NCBI RefSeq assembly: GCF_018847975.1
Contig: NZ_CP072597.1
Coordinates: 5,557,001 to 5,621,000 of the forward strand
From: Lysobacter sp. K5869
Lineage (GTDB): Bacteria > Pseudomonadota > Gammaproteobacteria > Xanthomonadales > Xanthomonadaceae
DNA length: 64,000 nucleotides
Reading direction: 5' to 3'
Shown here: one piece after another, positions 35,244 through 44,986 of the stretch
Layout: every line of letters begins with the position of its first letter
Position numbering within the stretch: the first letter of the stretch is position 1
Position numbers and translations under genes: made by a program
Notes under the pieces: model-generated
Databases searched by the model: none
What the model was told of the DNA's origin: nothing
The model's input: the letters and a program-made list of their open reading frames with translations, nothing else

Positions 35244-38200
35244 GGCTCGTTCGCCTCGGCCAATACGGTTTCGATCGCCTCGGCCAGCATCGCGCCGGTG
35301 ACCGGCTTGCGCAGGAACAAGTCGAACCCGGCGCGGCGCGCCTGCGGTTCGGCGTCGGCGTCGGCGCGCGCGGTCACCGCGACCAGCGGCCGGGCGAAAC
35401 CTTGCACGCGCAGTTGCCGGGCCAGATCCAGGCCGTTGATGCCGGGCAGATCGAGATCGAGCAAGGCCAGATCGAACCGCGCCGTCGCGGTTTCCGCCAG
35501 CGCCGCCAAACCGTTCGCCACGTGGGTGACGCGATGGCCCTGCGCGCGCAGCAGGCCGGCGATGACTTCGGCCACGGTGGCGTCGTCCTCGACCAGCAAG
35601 ATCGCGCGCGGCACGCTGCGCTCCGGCGCCACCGGCACCCGCGGCGAATAGCTGTCGCGCGGTTCCGACGGCGACGGCGGTTCGGCCGACGGCAGCGGCA
35701 GATCGAGCACGAAGCGCGCGCCCTGCCCGGCCTGACTGACCACGCTGACCTGTCCGTCCATCGCCGCGGCCAGCTCCTGGCAGATCGCCAAGCCCAAACC
35801 GCTGCCGCCGTAGCGCGCCGCGGTGCGCGCGCCTTCGGCCTGCTCGAAGCGGCGGAACAGCCGCGCCTTTTGTTCGTCGTTGAGGCCGGGGCCGGTGTCG
35901 CTGACCTCGAAGCGCACGCCCTGCGGCGACAGCGCGCTCACCCGCAGACCGACCCGGCCTTCCTCGGTGAACTTGATCGCGTTGCCGAGCAGGTTCATCA
36001 GAATCTGGCTGACCCGGTGCGGATCGCCGCGCAGGCCGGCCGGCGCGTCGGCGGTGATCTTGACCGCGAACTCGAGCCCGCGCTGGCGCGCCAGCGGCTG
36101 CATCAACCCGGCGGCTTCCTCGACCAGCGCGTGCAGGTCGAACGGACGGTCCTGCAGTTCGAGCTTGCCCGATTCGATCCGGGCCAGATCCAGCGCGTCG
36201 TTGACCAAACGCAAGAGGTGTTCGCCAGCGCGTTTAATAGACTCCGTATAGCCCCGCTGCTTTTCATCCAGCGACGTATCCAGCAACAACTCGCTCATCC
36301 CCAACACGCCAGTCATCGGCGTGCGCACCTCGTGCCCCAGCGTCGCCAGGAACCGGGTCTTGGCCAGCGAGGCCTGTTCGGCCACTTCGCGCTTGTGCAC
36401 CGCCAACTGCCACGCGCTGCGCCGGCCGAGGCGGCGGCGATACGCGACCGCGACGATCGCGAGCAAACCGATGCCGATCACGGTGAACACCAGCTGCGCC
36501 CAGGTCGAGCGCCACCACGGCGGCTTGACGTGCAGTTCGAAACCGACCGGATCCGACCAGATGCCGTCGGCGCCGGCCGCTTTCACCAGCATGCGGTACT
36601 CGCCCGGGTCCAGGCGCGAGAACACCCGCTCGCCGTTGGCGCGTTGTTCGATCCAATCCGGGTCGTAGCCTTCCAGCTTGAAGCGGTACACGTGCGAACG
36701 CGGATCCAGGAACGACATCAGCCGCGCGACCACGCGGAAATCGCGGTCGTCCGATTCCAGCTGCACGGCGCCGCCGGCCGGCGACAGCGACCAATCGTCT
36801 TCCTCGCGGCGCACGCTGAGGCTTTCCAGCGACAGCCGCGGCGGGCGCGCGCTCGGGAACGGCGTGTCCAGATCGAACAGCACCATGCCGTCCAGCGACA
36901 GCGCCGCGGCCACGCCGTCGGCGTTGCGGTGCGGGCTGGTGCGGGTCAGTTCGACATTGGGGATGCCGTCGCCGAGACCGAACAGGCGCAGGCGGCGCGC
37001 GTCCGGCGAGACCATCAGCAAGCCGCGCGTGCTGGTCGCCCAGACCGTGCCGTTGCGGCTCACCAGCAAGCCCGAGACGTTGGCGTCGGGGTAGTCGTTG
37101 GTGTTGTCGATGCGCCGTTCCAGGGTCAGCCGGCCGTCTCTCCAGCGGTAGGCTTCGAGCGCGCCGGTGCGCGCCAGCCACAACCGCTGCGGGCCGGCGA
37201 AGCTCATCGCCTGGATGTCGCTGAATTCGCCGCCCGGCACGGCGACGAAGCCGTCGCCGTCCCAGCGGTGCAGGCCGCCGCCGCCGGCGAACCAGGGCTG
37301 GCCGTCGGGGCCGGGACGCAAGGTCGCCGGGCTGGTCAGGAAGCTGGCGGTGGCGAGGGTCTTTTCGATCTCGCCCGGCGCCAGCGGCCGGCCGTCGCGG
37401 TCGTAGCGGTGCACCGAGCCGTCGGAGAACCACAGCCACAAGCCGCCGTCGGGCAGTTCGTGTAGGAACCACACCGTGCCCTGCACGCGCGGCTGTTTCG
37501 GATCCAGCGGCCAACTGCGCGCTTGCCCGGTGGCCGGGTCGAACAGGCTCAGACCGTTGGAGTGGCCGATCCACAAGCGCCCGTCCGGCCGCGCGAACAC
37601 AGTGTGCATCCACTTCAGGCCGAGTCCGCGGGTGTCCGCGACCGGCTCCAAGGTGCCGCTGCCGGCGCGCAAGCGGTACAGGTCGGTGGCGCTGAGCATC
37701 CAGAAACCGCCGTCGCCGTCGGGCGCGATGTCGCGCGCGTCGAGCCGGTCGACCTGACGGCCGCCGACCGAAGTCACCGAGGCGAAGCGGTTCCAATCCG
37801 GCGGCAGGTACACCAGCCCTTGCGAGTACGTCACCAGCCAGATGCCGCCTTCTTCGTCGCGCAGCATCTGCAGCACGCCGCTGCGGCGGTCCCACACGCC
37901 GTCGCCGGCGTCGTCCTGGAGCAGGCGCACGTTGTCGTCGGCGTCGACCCGGTACAGGCCGGCGGTGGTGCCGATCCAGCGGCCGCCGGACAGATCGCTG
38001 ACCACGATCGCGTTGTTGGCGTCCTCGCCGAGCGTCCACGGCGCCGGCGTCATGCGGTCGTTGCCGTCGAGGCGGAACAGGCCGTGATCGGTGCCGACCC
38101 AGGCCGAGCCGTCGGCGTCCTGCGACAGTTCGCCGACGCTGAAGCCGGCGGTTTCGTCGCGGCCGATGCGCTCGAAGCGGGTGCCGTCGAAGCGCGCCAG

Positions 38201-38803
38201 CCCGCCGACCGTGCCGACCAGCAAGCGGCCGCGCGCGTCGGCCATCAGCGCGGTGATCGGCCCGCGCGGCAAACGCGCAGCGGCGCCGACGCCGGGCTCG
38301 AAACGTTGCACGCCGCGGCCGTCGGGCGCGATCCGGCACAGGTGCCCGTCGTAGGTGGAGGTCCAGATCGCCGCGTCCGGCGTGCCGGTGACGAAGGTGA
38401 CGTTGTCGCTGCAGCTGGCGTCGGCGCCCTCAAAAGTCAGGCGCTCGAATTCCTTGCGGTCGGCGCCGAGCACGCTCAGGCCGTTGCGGCTGGCGACCCA
38501 GACCCGGTCGCCGGCATCGATGAAGAGATCTTCGAGCATGTTGTCCGGCAGCGAGCCGGACAGGCCGATGGTGTGGCGCCACAGGGTGAACTCGACGCCG
38601 TCGTAGCGCGCCAGTCCGTCCTCGGTGGCCATCCACAGATAGCCTTGATGATCGAGCTCGGCCGCCACCACCGACTTGGGCAGGCCCTGCTCCTGGCCGA
38701 AGCGGCGAAAGCGCGGCGTTTCCGGCAGGCGCGCCTGCGCCTGTTCGATGCACGACGCCGCGCACAGCAGCAACAGGAGCAGGCACCAACAACGTCCCAA
38801 CAC
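35240..38803 (-). CDS. Hybrid histidine kinase with regulator propeller (copy B)
   Basis: 1,187 residues. The GTG at 38803 is chosen because AGGAGG lies just upstream and a hydrophobic signal ending in a Cys region (LGRCWCLLLLLLCAASC) follows at once; the frame itself stays open far upstream without meaning. Architecture equals copy C: propeller blades (GYLWMATEDGLARYDG), Y_Y_Y, helix near WAQLVFTVIGIGLLAIVAVA, HisKA (LGHEVRTPMTG), HATPase and receiver (LLDLDLPGING). The sensor half differs strongly from copies A and C, while kinase and receiver segments are nearly identical. Translationally coupled to copy C. Confidence 0.92.
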   Translation of the reverse strand: MLGRCWCLLLLLLCAASCIEQAQARLPETPRFRRFGQEQGLPKSVVAAELDHQGYLWMATEDGLARYDGVEFTLWRHTIGLSGSLPDNMLEDLFIDAGDRVWVASRNGLSVLGADRKEFERLTFEGADASCSDNVTFVTGTPDAAIWTSTYDGHLCRIAPDGRGVQRFEPGVGAAARLPRGPITALMADARGRLLVGTVGGLARFDGTRFERIGRDETAGFSVGELSQDADGSAWVGTDHGLFRLDGNDRMTPAPWTLGEDANNAIVVSDLSGGRWIGTTAGLYRVDADDNVRLLQDDAGDGVWDRRSGVLQMLRDEEGGIWLVTYSQGLVYLPPDWNRFASVTSVGGRQVDRLDARDIAPDGDGGFWMLSATDLYRLRAGSGTLEPVADTRGLGLKWMHTVFARPDGRLWIGHSNGLSLFDPATGQARSWPLDPKQPRVQGTVWFLHELPDGGLWLWFSDGSVHRYDRDGRPLAPGEIEKTLATASFLTSPATLRPGPDGQPWFAGGGGLHRWDGDGFVAVPGGEFSDIQAMSFAGPQRLWLARTGALEAYRWRDGRLTLERRIDNTNDYPDANVSGLLVSRNGTVWATSTRGLLMVSPDARRLRLFGLGDGIPNVELTRTSPHRNADGVAAALSLDGMVLFDLDTPFPSARPPRLSLESLSVRREEDDWSLSPAGGAVQLESDDRDFRVVARLMSFLDPRSHVYRFKLEGYDPDWIEQRANGERVFSRLDPGEYRMLVKAAGADGIWSDPVGFELHVKPPWWRSTWAQLVFTVIGIGLLAIVAVAYRRRLGRRSAWQLAVHKREVAEQASLAKTRFLATLGHEVRTPMTGVLGMSELLLDTSLDEKQRGYTESIKRAGEHLLRLVNDALDLARIESGKLELQDRPFDLHALVEEAAGLMQPLARQRGLEFAVKITADAPAGLRGDPHRVSQILMNLLGNAIKFTEEGRVGLRVSALSPQGVRFEVSDTGPGLNDEQKARLFRRFEQAEGARTAARYGGSGLGLAICQELAAAMDGQVSVVSQAGQGARFVLDLPLPSAEPPSPSEPRDSYSPRVPVAPERSVPRAILLVEDDATVAEVIAGLLRAQGHRVTHVANGLAALAETATARFDLALLDLDLPGINGLDLARQLRVQGFARPLVAVTARADADAEPQARRAGFDLFLRKPVTGAMLAEAIETVLAEANEP

Positions 38804-38938
38804 GGGGCTCCTCCTGAACCGCGAGCGATTGAGTCCCGGTAAGGCCGGTGCGCGTATCGTCGCAACGGGCCGGACCGGGCGCAAGCGCAGGGCGGGCGGA
38901 GTGCGGGAGATCACAGAATCGAAGACGGAACCGAAGAC

Positions 38939-39013
38939 AGAAGCGAGCGCACAGGAGCGAGGCGCGAGCGAAAACCGCTTCCGCTCACGCCTCGCTCCTG
39001 TGCGCTCGCTTCT
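38939..39013. repeat. Long near-perfect hairpin between kinase genes
   Basis: Left arm 38939-38970 and right arm 38982-39013 pair over 31 of 32 positions around an 11-base loop. Arms are made of AGCGAGCGCACAGGAGCGAGG-type sequence. There is no T-tail. It lies between the stop of copy A (39034) and the start of copy B (38803), so it may limit read-through or stabilise the upstream mRNA end. Confidence 0.88.
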
Positions 39014-39033
39014 GCGCTGACGGGTCACGCGGC

Positions 39034-42000
39034 TCAGCCTCCGCCCCCGAACAGCGCGCCCATCGCTTCCGCCAGCATCGCCCCGGTCACCGGCTTGCGC
39101 AGGAAGCGGTCGAAGCCGGCCTGCGCGGCTTGCGGTTCGGCGTCGGCGTCGGCGCGCGCGGTCACTGCGACCAAGGGCTGGGCGAAGCCTTGCGCGCGCA
39201 GTTGCCGGGCGAGGTCGAGGCCGTTGATGCCGGGCAAGTCGAGATCGAGCAAGGCCAGATCGAACCGCGCCGTCGCGGTTTCCGCCAGCGCCGCCAAGCC
39301 GTTGGCGACGTGGGTCACGCGATGGCCCTGCGTGCGCAGCAGGCCGGCGATCACTTCGGCCACGGTCGGATCGTCCTCCACCAGCAGCACCGCGCGCGGG
39401 CCGAGATGCGCGCGCGCCGACGCGGGCTCGGCGGCGGCGGCGTGCGCCGGCGGCGAGGCTTCGATCAGCGGTACGTCGAACACGAAGCGCGCGCCCTGGC
39501 CGGGCTCGCTGTGCACCGCGATCTGCCCGTCCATCGCCGCGGCCAGTTCCTGGCAGATCGCCAAGCCCAGCCCGCTGCCGCCGTAGCGCGCGGCGGTGCG
39601 CGCGCCTTCGGCTTGTTCGAAGCGGCGGAACAGGCGCTGCTTTTGTTCGTCGTTGAGGCCGGGGCCGGTGTCGCTGACCTCGAAGCGCACGCCGCGCGGC
39701 GTCGAGCGTTCCACGCGCAGGCCCACCGTGCCTTCGTCGGTGAACTTGATCGCGTTGCCGAGCAGGTTGAGCAGGATCTGGCAGACCCGGCTCGCGTCGC
39801 CGCGCAAACCGGCCGGCGCGTCGGCGGCCACCTCCACCTCGAAACGCAGGCCGCGCTGCTGCGCCAGCGGGCGCATCAGGTCGGCGGCTTGCGCGACCAG
39901 CGCGCGCAGGTCGAAGGGTTCGTGCGCGAGTTCGAGCTTGCCCGATTCGATCCGGGCCAGATCCAGCGCGTCGTTGACCAAGCGTAAGAGGTGTTCGCCC
40001 GCGCGCCGGATCGATTCGGTGTAGCCGCGTTGCTTTTGATCCAGCGAGGTCTCCAGCAACAACTCGCTCATGCCCAGCACGCCGGTCATCGGCGTGCGCA
40101 CCTCGTGGCCCAAGGTCGCCAAGAACCGCGTCTTCGCCAGCGAGGCTTGCTTGGCGACTTCGCGCTCGTGCTCGGCGCGTTGCCAGTTGATCCGGCGCGC
40201 CAGCCGCCGCCGGTACAGCATCGTGCCCCACCACGCGGCCAGCGCGATCAAGCCCAGCAGCGCGGCCAGCGCCGGCGGCGTGCGCCACCACGGCGGCCGC
40301 ACGTTGAATTCCAGCGTGCGCTCCTGCGCGGTGTTGCCGTTGGCGTCGATGGCGCGCGCGTGCAGCACGTAGCTGCCCGGCGGCAGGCCGGCGAACACGC
40401 GCTCGCCGCTTTCGCCGACCGCGACCCAGTCGCTGTCGTAGCCGTCCAGGCGGGTGTAGTAGCGATTGGCCTGCGGGTCGTCGAACGACAGCAGGCGCAT
40501 CTGCACGCGCATCTCGCGGTCGTCCGGGGCCAGGGTCGGCAGCGCTTCGTAGCGCGAGGCGCGCTCGGACCCCGAGCGCCGCACCGGCTTGTGCAACGGC
40601 AGCGGCACCCAGCGGCCGTGGCGGCGCACGTCGAGCTGATGCCAGACCAGACGCGGCTGGCGCGGCGCCGGGTCCGGCCACGCGGTGTCGATCAACACCA
40701 CGCTGCCGTCCGACAGCGACGCGGCCAAGGTGCCGTCGCGGGTCAGCACGCTGGCGCGGCGCAGGAATTCCTGGCTGCTCATGCCGTCCTGCACGCCGAA
40801 ACGGCGCAAGCGCAGCTGCGCGGGATCCCAGCGGAACAGGCCGCGCGCGGTCGGCAGCCACAGGCGCCCGCCGCGGTCGCGGAACAAGCCGGTGCCCTCG
40901 ACCGCGGGAATGCCGCGCTCGACGCCGGCGCGGTCGCGCAGCACCCAACGCCCGCCTTCGCGCTGATAGCGCTCCAGACCGTTGAGCCGTTGCAGCCACA
41001 AGCTGTCGGCGTTCTCGAACACGAAGCCGAACACGCGGTCGCGCGGCAACCCCGGCACGGCGATCATCGTGTTGCGCGCGGCGTCGCGGCTCAGCAGGCC
41101 TTCGCCCGAGGCGATCCACAGCGTGCCGTCGGGCGCGAAGCCGATATTGTCGAAATCGCCGTTGCCGATGCCCTGCTCGGGGCCGGCGGCGATGGTGGCG
41201 AGCACGCGGCCGCTGTCGGGATCGCGCTGCTGCAAGCCTTGGGTGAGATAGGAAATCCACAGCGTGCCGTCGGGCGCCATCGCGATCCGGTTGGGCTCGC
41301 CGGGCAGGACCGGGTCGGGGGTGTCGTCGCTCCAGTCGCGCCAGTGGCCGTCCGGGTCGATCCGCACCAGGTTGTTGCGGCTGGTCGCGATCCACAGCCG
41401 GCCGCGCCGGTCCTCGACCGCGGTGTTGGGCGTGCCGCCCTTGCCGAGCGCGTCGTGCGGGCCTTCGCCGATCGGCTCGATCACGCCGTCCTTGTCCAGC
41501 CGCTCGACCTCGCCGCGCGCGCCGATCAGCCAGAAGCCGCCTTGCGCCGACGGCGCCAGCGCGGTGTAGAGCTCGCTGCTGAGGCTGCCGCGTTCGCGCG
41601 AATACTGGGCGATGCGGCGCCAGTCCGGGCGCAGATAGCCCACGCCGACGCCGGCCAGCGGGAACCAGAACGAGCCGTCTTCCTGGCCGACGATCTGCTG
41701 CACCGGCCGCGACGGCCGCGCCGGGCCCAGCGGCATCGGCGCCGGCACCGACTGCGGCGTGGCCCGCCAGATGCTGCGCTGGGTGCCGAGCCAGAAGCTG
41801 CCTTTGCGGTCCGGCGCCAGACTCAGCACCGCGTTGAGCTGGGCGAACATCGCCGAGTAGTCCGGGTCGGTCCAGCGCCCGTCGCGCTCGCGCCGATGCA
41901 GGCCGGTCTTGCTGCCGACCCACAGCCGGTCGCCGACCGGGGCCACGGTGAACACCCACGGCGTCGGGTCGTCGCCGGGCAGGGCGATGCGCTCGAAATC

Positions 42001-42666
42001 GTGGCCGGTCCAGCGCGCCAAGCCCTCGAAAGTGCCGATCCACAGCTCGCCGCGCTCGTCGAATTCGAGGGTCAGCACGGTCGCCGACGGCAGGCTGCGC
42101 GGGTCGCCGGGCTGGGGCATGAAGCGTTCGATGCGGCCGTTGCGGTCGATCCGGTGCAGGCCGCCGCCGTAGGTGCCGAACCAGACCTCGCCGTTGCGGC
42201 TGGCCACGGCGAAGGTGTCGTCGCTGCCGATCTGCGGGTACTCGGCGCGGCGGTAATGGACGAAGCCTTCGCGGCGCGCGTCCATCATGCTCAGGCCGCG
42301 GCCTTCGGCGGCGACCCAGATGCGGTCGCGGTCGTCGATGCTGACCAGGGTCAGGTCGTTGCCGGGCAGCGAGGCCGCATCGCCGGGCACGTGCCGCCAC
42401 ACCTTCATGCCGACGCCGTCGTAGCGCGCCAGGCCGTCGGTGGTGGCCAGCCACAAATAGCCGGCGTGGTCGAAGGCCATGCCGTTGACCTTGCTCGAGG
42501 GCAGGCCGTCGGCGACGCCGATGATGCGCGCGCGCGGCGCCTCGGGCACGCCCGCCGCCGCCCAGGGCGCGGCCAAGGCCGCGCCGGCGCACAGCAGCAG
42601 GGTCAGGCACGAGCGCAGCCACCGCCGTCCCCACGACGGTCGCGCGCATAACCGCGATTGCAGCAT
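39034..42666 (-). CDS. Hybrid histidine kinase with regulator propeller (copy A)
   Basis: 1,210 residues; ATG 42666 is preferred because GGGAGG precedes it by eight bases and a signal segment (SCLTLLLCAGAALAAPWAAAG) follows. Domains: Reg_prop blades starting GVADGLPSSKVNGM and GYLWLATTDGLARYDG, Y_Y_Y (EFNVRPPWWRTPPALAALLG leading into the helix), HisKA FLATLGHEVRTPMTG, HATPase NLLGNAIKFTDEG, and receiver LLVEDDPTVAEV with LLDLDLPGING. The most upstream of the three paralogs and divergent from yceI. The sensor half has its own repertoire, suggesting a different ligand from copies B and C. Confidence 0.93.
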   Translation of the reverse strand: MLQSRLCARPSWGRRWLRSCLTLLLCAGAALAAPWAAAGVPEAPRARIIGVADGLPSSKVNGMAFDHAGYLWLATTDGLARYDGVGMKVWRHVPGDAASLPGNDLTLVSIDDRDRIWVAAEGRGLSMMDARREGFVHYRRAEYPQIGSDDTFAVASRNGEVWFGTYGGGLHRIDRNGRIERFMPQPGDPRSLPSATVLTLEFDERGELWIGTFEGLARWTGHDFERIALPGDDPTPWVFTVAPVGDRLWVGSKTGLHRRERDGRWTDPDYSAMFAQLNAVLSLAPDRKGSFWLGTQRSIWRATPQSVPAPMPLGPARPSRPVQQIVGQEDGSFWFPLAGVGVGYLRPDWRRIAQYSRERGSLSSELYTALAPSAQGGFWLIGARGEVERLDKDGVIEPIGEGPHDALGKGGTPNTAVEDRRGRLWIATSRNNLVRIDPDGHWRDWSDDTPDPVLPGEPNRIAMAPDGTLWISYLTQGLQQRDPDSGRVLATIAAGPEQGIGNGDFDNIGFAPDGTLWIASGEGLLSRDAARNTMIAVPGLPRDRVFGFVFENADSLWLQRLNGLERYQREGGRWVLRDRAGVERGIPAVEGTGLFRDRGGRLWLPTARGLFRWDPAQLRLRRFGVQDGMSSQEFLRRASVLTRDGTLAASLSDGSVVLIDTAWPDPAPRQPRLVWHQLDVRRHGRWVPLPLHKPVRRSGSERASRYEALPTLAPDDREMRVQMRLLSFDDPQANRYYTRLDGYDSDWVAVGESGERVFAGLPPGSYVLHARAIDANGNTAQERTLEFNVRPPWWRTPPALAALLGLIALAAWWGTMLYRRRLARRINWQRAEHEREVAKQASLAKTRFLATLGHEVRTPMTGVLGMSELLLETSLDQKQRGYTESIRRAGEHLLRLVNDALDLARIESGKLELAHEPFDLRALVAQAADLMRPLAQQRGLRFEVEVAADAPAGLRGDASRVCQILLNLLGNAIKFTDEGTVGLRVERSTPRGVRFEVSDTGPGLNDEQKQRLFRRFEQAEGARTAARYGGSGLGLAICQELAAAMDGQIAVHSEPGQGARFVFDVPLIEASPPAHAAAAEPASARAHLGPRAVLLVEDDPTVAEVIAGLLRTQGHRVTHVANGLAALAETATARFDLALLDLDLPGINGLDLARQLRAQGFAQPLVAVTARADADAEPQAAQAGFDRFLRKPVTGAMLAEAMGALFGGGG

Positions 42667-42986
42667 CCGGTTCCCTCCCGCAATGAAACAAGCCGTCCCG
42701 GCGGCGCACCGGCGCGCCCCAAGACAGCGAAACTGACGCTTCGCTGACAAGCGGCTGACCGTGTCCTGGCCGCCGGATTACGGTTTCCGTGACCGTATCC
42801 GGCACTTTCCCCGCCCATAAGGCTCGGCGATAACCGGTGGGCTAGGCAAGTCGCGGAACTTCCGGCCCGCATCGCGCCTCGTTTCCACGTGGGCCGGCGG
42901 CGCGCCGAAACGGATCGTTGCGCTTGCCTGGACACGGCCTTGCGCGGCTGTGCCTAGAATCCACGCCGAACCTTGCCGGAGCTGCC
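42667..42986. promoter_or_regulatory. Divergent control region of kinase copy A and yceI operon
   Basis: About 320 nt without a gene. GGAACTT at 42855-42861 followed after 18 bases by CGTTT (42880-42884) resembles an ECF (RpoE-type) promoter for the yceI-cytochrome b561 operon; this is tentative. No clear operator palindrome is seen for the kinase side. Confidence 0.35.
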
Positions 42987-43757
42987 ATGTCTCTCAACCG
43001 CCCTTGCGCCATCGTCCTGGCCGCGCTCGCCGCGCTGCCCGGCGCCGTCCTGGCGGCGCAGGCGCAGGCCGAGCCGGCCGCGGCCCAGGCGGCGGCCGAG
43101 GCCGGCGCAGCCACCGGTCTGCAGAGCTACGGCTTCGACCCGGTCCACACCCGGGTGATGTTCGCCCTCTCCCACGCCGGCTTCTCCCAGGCCATCGGCA
43201 CCGTCTCCGGCGCCGCCGGCACCCTGCGCTTCGACCCGGCCGACTGGCGCGGCGCGAGCCTGGACGTGCAGGTGCCGCTGACCCGGCTCGACCTGGGCGA
43301 CGGTCGTTGGAACAAGGCCGCGCTGGCGCGCAACCTGCTCGACGGCAAGCGCTGGCCGACCGCGCGCTTCGTGTCCTCGCGGGTCGAGCCGGCCGCCGGC
43401 GATCCGCAACGCTTCAAGGTCTGCGGCACCCTGACCCTGCACGGCGTCGACGGCCCGCTGTGCCTGGACGTGAAATTCAACGCGCTCAAGCGCCATCCGC
43501 TGCCGCCGTTCCACCGCACCGCGGGCTTCTCCGCCACCGGCGCGCTCAGCCGCGCCGCGTTCGGCGTCGATGCCTGGAAGTCGGTGATCGGCGACGAGGT
43601 GGAACTGCGCATCGAAGCCGAAGCGGTGCGCGACAAATACGTCGGCGATTCGCCCAAGGGCGCGGCCGACGCCGCCGCCACGGACGCCGACGCCCCCGAT
43701 TCCGTGCGACCCGACCCTGCACGCCCCACCCCGCCCGACCCGGAGCCGACCCGATGA
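42987..43757 (+). CDS. YceI-family periplasmic protein (long form)
   Basis: 256 residues with a Sec signal (IVLAALAALPGAVLAAQA). The lipocalin-like YceI domain shows YGFDPVHTRVMFALSHAGFS, LRFDPADWRGASLDVQVPL and FKVCGTLTLHGVDGPLCLDV. A Pro/Asp-rich tail of about 30 residues follows, unlike standard YceI. These proteins bind isoprenoid or amphiphilic ligands in the periplasm. The stop overlaps the cytochrome b561 start (ATGA), so the three genes through 44918 form an operon. Confidence 0.9.
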   Translation: MSLNRPCAIVLAALAALPGAVLAAQAQAEPAAAQAAAEAGAATGLQSYGFDPVHTRVMFALSHAGFSQAIGTVSGAAGTLRFDPADWRGASLDVQVPLTRLDLGDGRWNKAALARNLLDGKRWPTARFVSSRVEPAAGDPQRFKVCGTLTLHGVDGPLCLDVKFNALKRHPLPPFHRTAGFSATGALSRAAFGVDAWKSVIGDEVELRIEAEAVRDKYVGDSPKGAADAAATDADAPDSVRPDPARPTPPDPEPTR

Positions 43758-44374
43758 CCTTGAAGAACACCGCAGACCGATGGGGCGCCGTCAGCCAATC
43801 GCTGCATTGGCTGATCGTCGTGATGATCGCGGGCCTCGCCGTCGTCGGCCTGACCATGACCGACATGAGCAACGGGCCGGCGAAGATCAAGATCTACGCC
43901 CTGCACAAGTCGATCGGCCTGACCTTGCTGGCGCTGGTGGCGCTGCGCCTGGCCTGGCGCGTGTACGCCGGCGCGCCCAAGCCGGTGGCCGGCACGCCTC
44001 ACTGGCAGGAGCGCGTTGCCTCGCTGACCCATTGGGCGCTGTACGTCTTGATGTTCGCGATGCCGATCTCCGGCTGGGTGTTCAACTCCTCCGCCGGCTA
44101 CCCGCTGCAGTACTTCGGCTGGTTCAACCTGCCCAAGATCGCCGCGCGCAGCGAAGAGCTCGCCCAGCTCAGCCGCAACCTGCACGAATACGGCTTCTGG
44201 CTGCTGCTGGCGCTGGTGCTGGGGCATGCCGCGGCCGCGTTCTACCACCATTTGTTCCAGAACGACGACACCCTGACCCGGATGCTGCCGGGCCGGCGCC
44301 GCGCCGCGGCCGCCTTGTCGCCGCAACCCGTTTCCGCCTCCCCCACTTCTTCGGAGAACCCCGATGCGCCTTAA
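43754..44374 (+). CDS. Cytochrome b561 family protein
   Basis: 206 residues with four membrane helices (LIVVMIAGLAVVGLTM, GLTLLALVALRLAWRVY, WALYVLMFAMPISGWVF, FWLLLALVLGHAAAAFYHH) and histidines placed for two b-hemes: SLHWL, ALHKS, LTHWAL, NLHEYGF and LGHAAAAFYHH. It should carry electrons across the inner membrane, probably from quinol to a periplasmic partner. ATG at 43754 overlaps the yceI stop. The 3' end overlaps the second yceI by 11 nt. Confidence 0.92.
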   Translation: MTLKNTADRWGAVSQSLHWLIVVMIAGLAVVGLTMTDMSNGPAKIKIYALHKSIGLTLLALVALRLAWRVYAGAPKPVAGTPHWQERVASLTHWALYVLMFAMPISGWVFNSSAGYPLQYFGWFNLPKIAARSEELAQLSRNLHEYGFWLLLALVLGHAAAAFYHHLFQNDDTLTRMLPGRRRAAAALSPQPVSASPTSSENPDAP

Positions 44375-44918
44375 GTCCCTGGCCCTGACCGCCGCCCTGT
44401 TCGCCGCCGCCGCGCCGGCCTTCGCCGCCGATTACGTGCAGCAAGCCGGCTCGACCCTGACCTTCGCCACCAAGTACCAGGGCGAAGTCTTCGCCGGCAA
44501 CTTCCCCGGCTTCACCGCGCGGCTGAGCTTCGACCCGGCCAAGCTCGACGCCTCCAAACTCGACGTGGTGATCCCGCTGGCCGGCGCCAACTCCAAGAAC
44601 GCCGAGCGCGACGACACCCTCAAGGGCGCCGACTTCTTCGACATCGCCAAGTTCCCGCAGGCGCGCTACAGCGCGACCAAGTTCCGCAGCCTGGGCGGCA
44701 ACAACTACGCCGCCGACGGCAGCCTGACCCTGCGCGGCGTCAGCAAGCCGGTGACCCTGACCTTCACCTGGACCCCGGGCGACAAGCCGGTGCTGGCCGG
44801 CAAGGCCACGGTCAAGCGCCTGGACTACAAAGTCGGCGGCGGCGACTGGGCCGACACCTCGATCATCCCCAACGAAGTCGCGGTGAGCACGAAGGTGGTG
44901 TTCGCGGCGGCGAAGTAA
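44364..44918 (+). CDS. yceI: YceI-family periplasmic protein (short form)
   Basis: 184 residues, standard YceI length, with a cleavable signal (LALTAALFAAAAPAFAADY). The domain shows QAGSTLTFATKYQGEVFAG, SFDPAKLDASKLDVVIPL and SLTLRGVSKPVTLTFTW. GGAGAA lies before ATG 44364, which sits inside the end of the cytochrome b561 gene. It differs from the first yceI in lacking the acidic tail. Terminator follows at 44936. Confidence 0.94.
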   Translation: MRLKSLALTAALFAAAAPAFAADYVQQAGSTLTFATKYQGEVFAGNFPGFTARLSFDPAKLDASKLDVVIPLAGANSKNAERDDTLKGADFFDIAKFPQARYSATKFRSLGGNNYAADGSLTLRGVSKPVTLTFTWTPGDKPVLAGKATVKRLDYKVGGGDWADTSIIPNEVAVSTKVVFAAAK

Positions 44919-44935
44919 GCCGGCGCCGCGTCCCG

Positions 44936-44961
44936 AAACGGAGCCCGCGCGGGCTCCGTTT
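44936..44961 (+). terminator. Terminator of the yceI-b561-yceI operon
   Basis: A perfect 26-base palindrome, arms AAACGGAGCCCGC / GCGGGCTCCGTTT, then TTCGTTTG. It begins 18 nt after the stop of the second yceI gene. Confidence 0.88.
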
Positions 44962-44986
44962 TCGTTTGCGCAAGTCGCGCGATCTG

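Noticed and set aside
35240..42805. A single 2,521-codon open frame on the minus strand
   Set aside because: Only its last 1,188 codons (from GTG 38803) encode a recognisable protein; the rest is the GC-driven shadow of kinase copy A in another frame.
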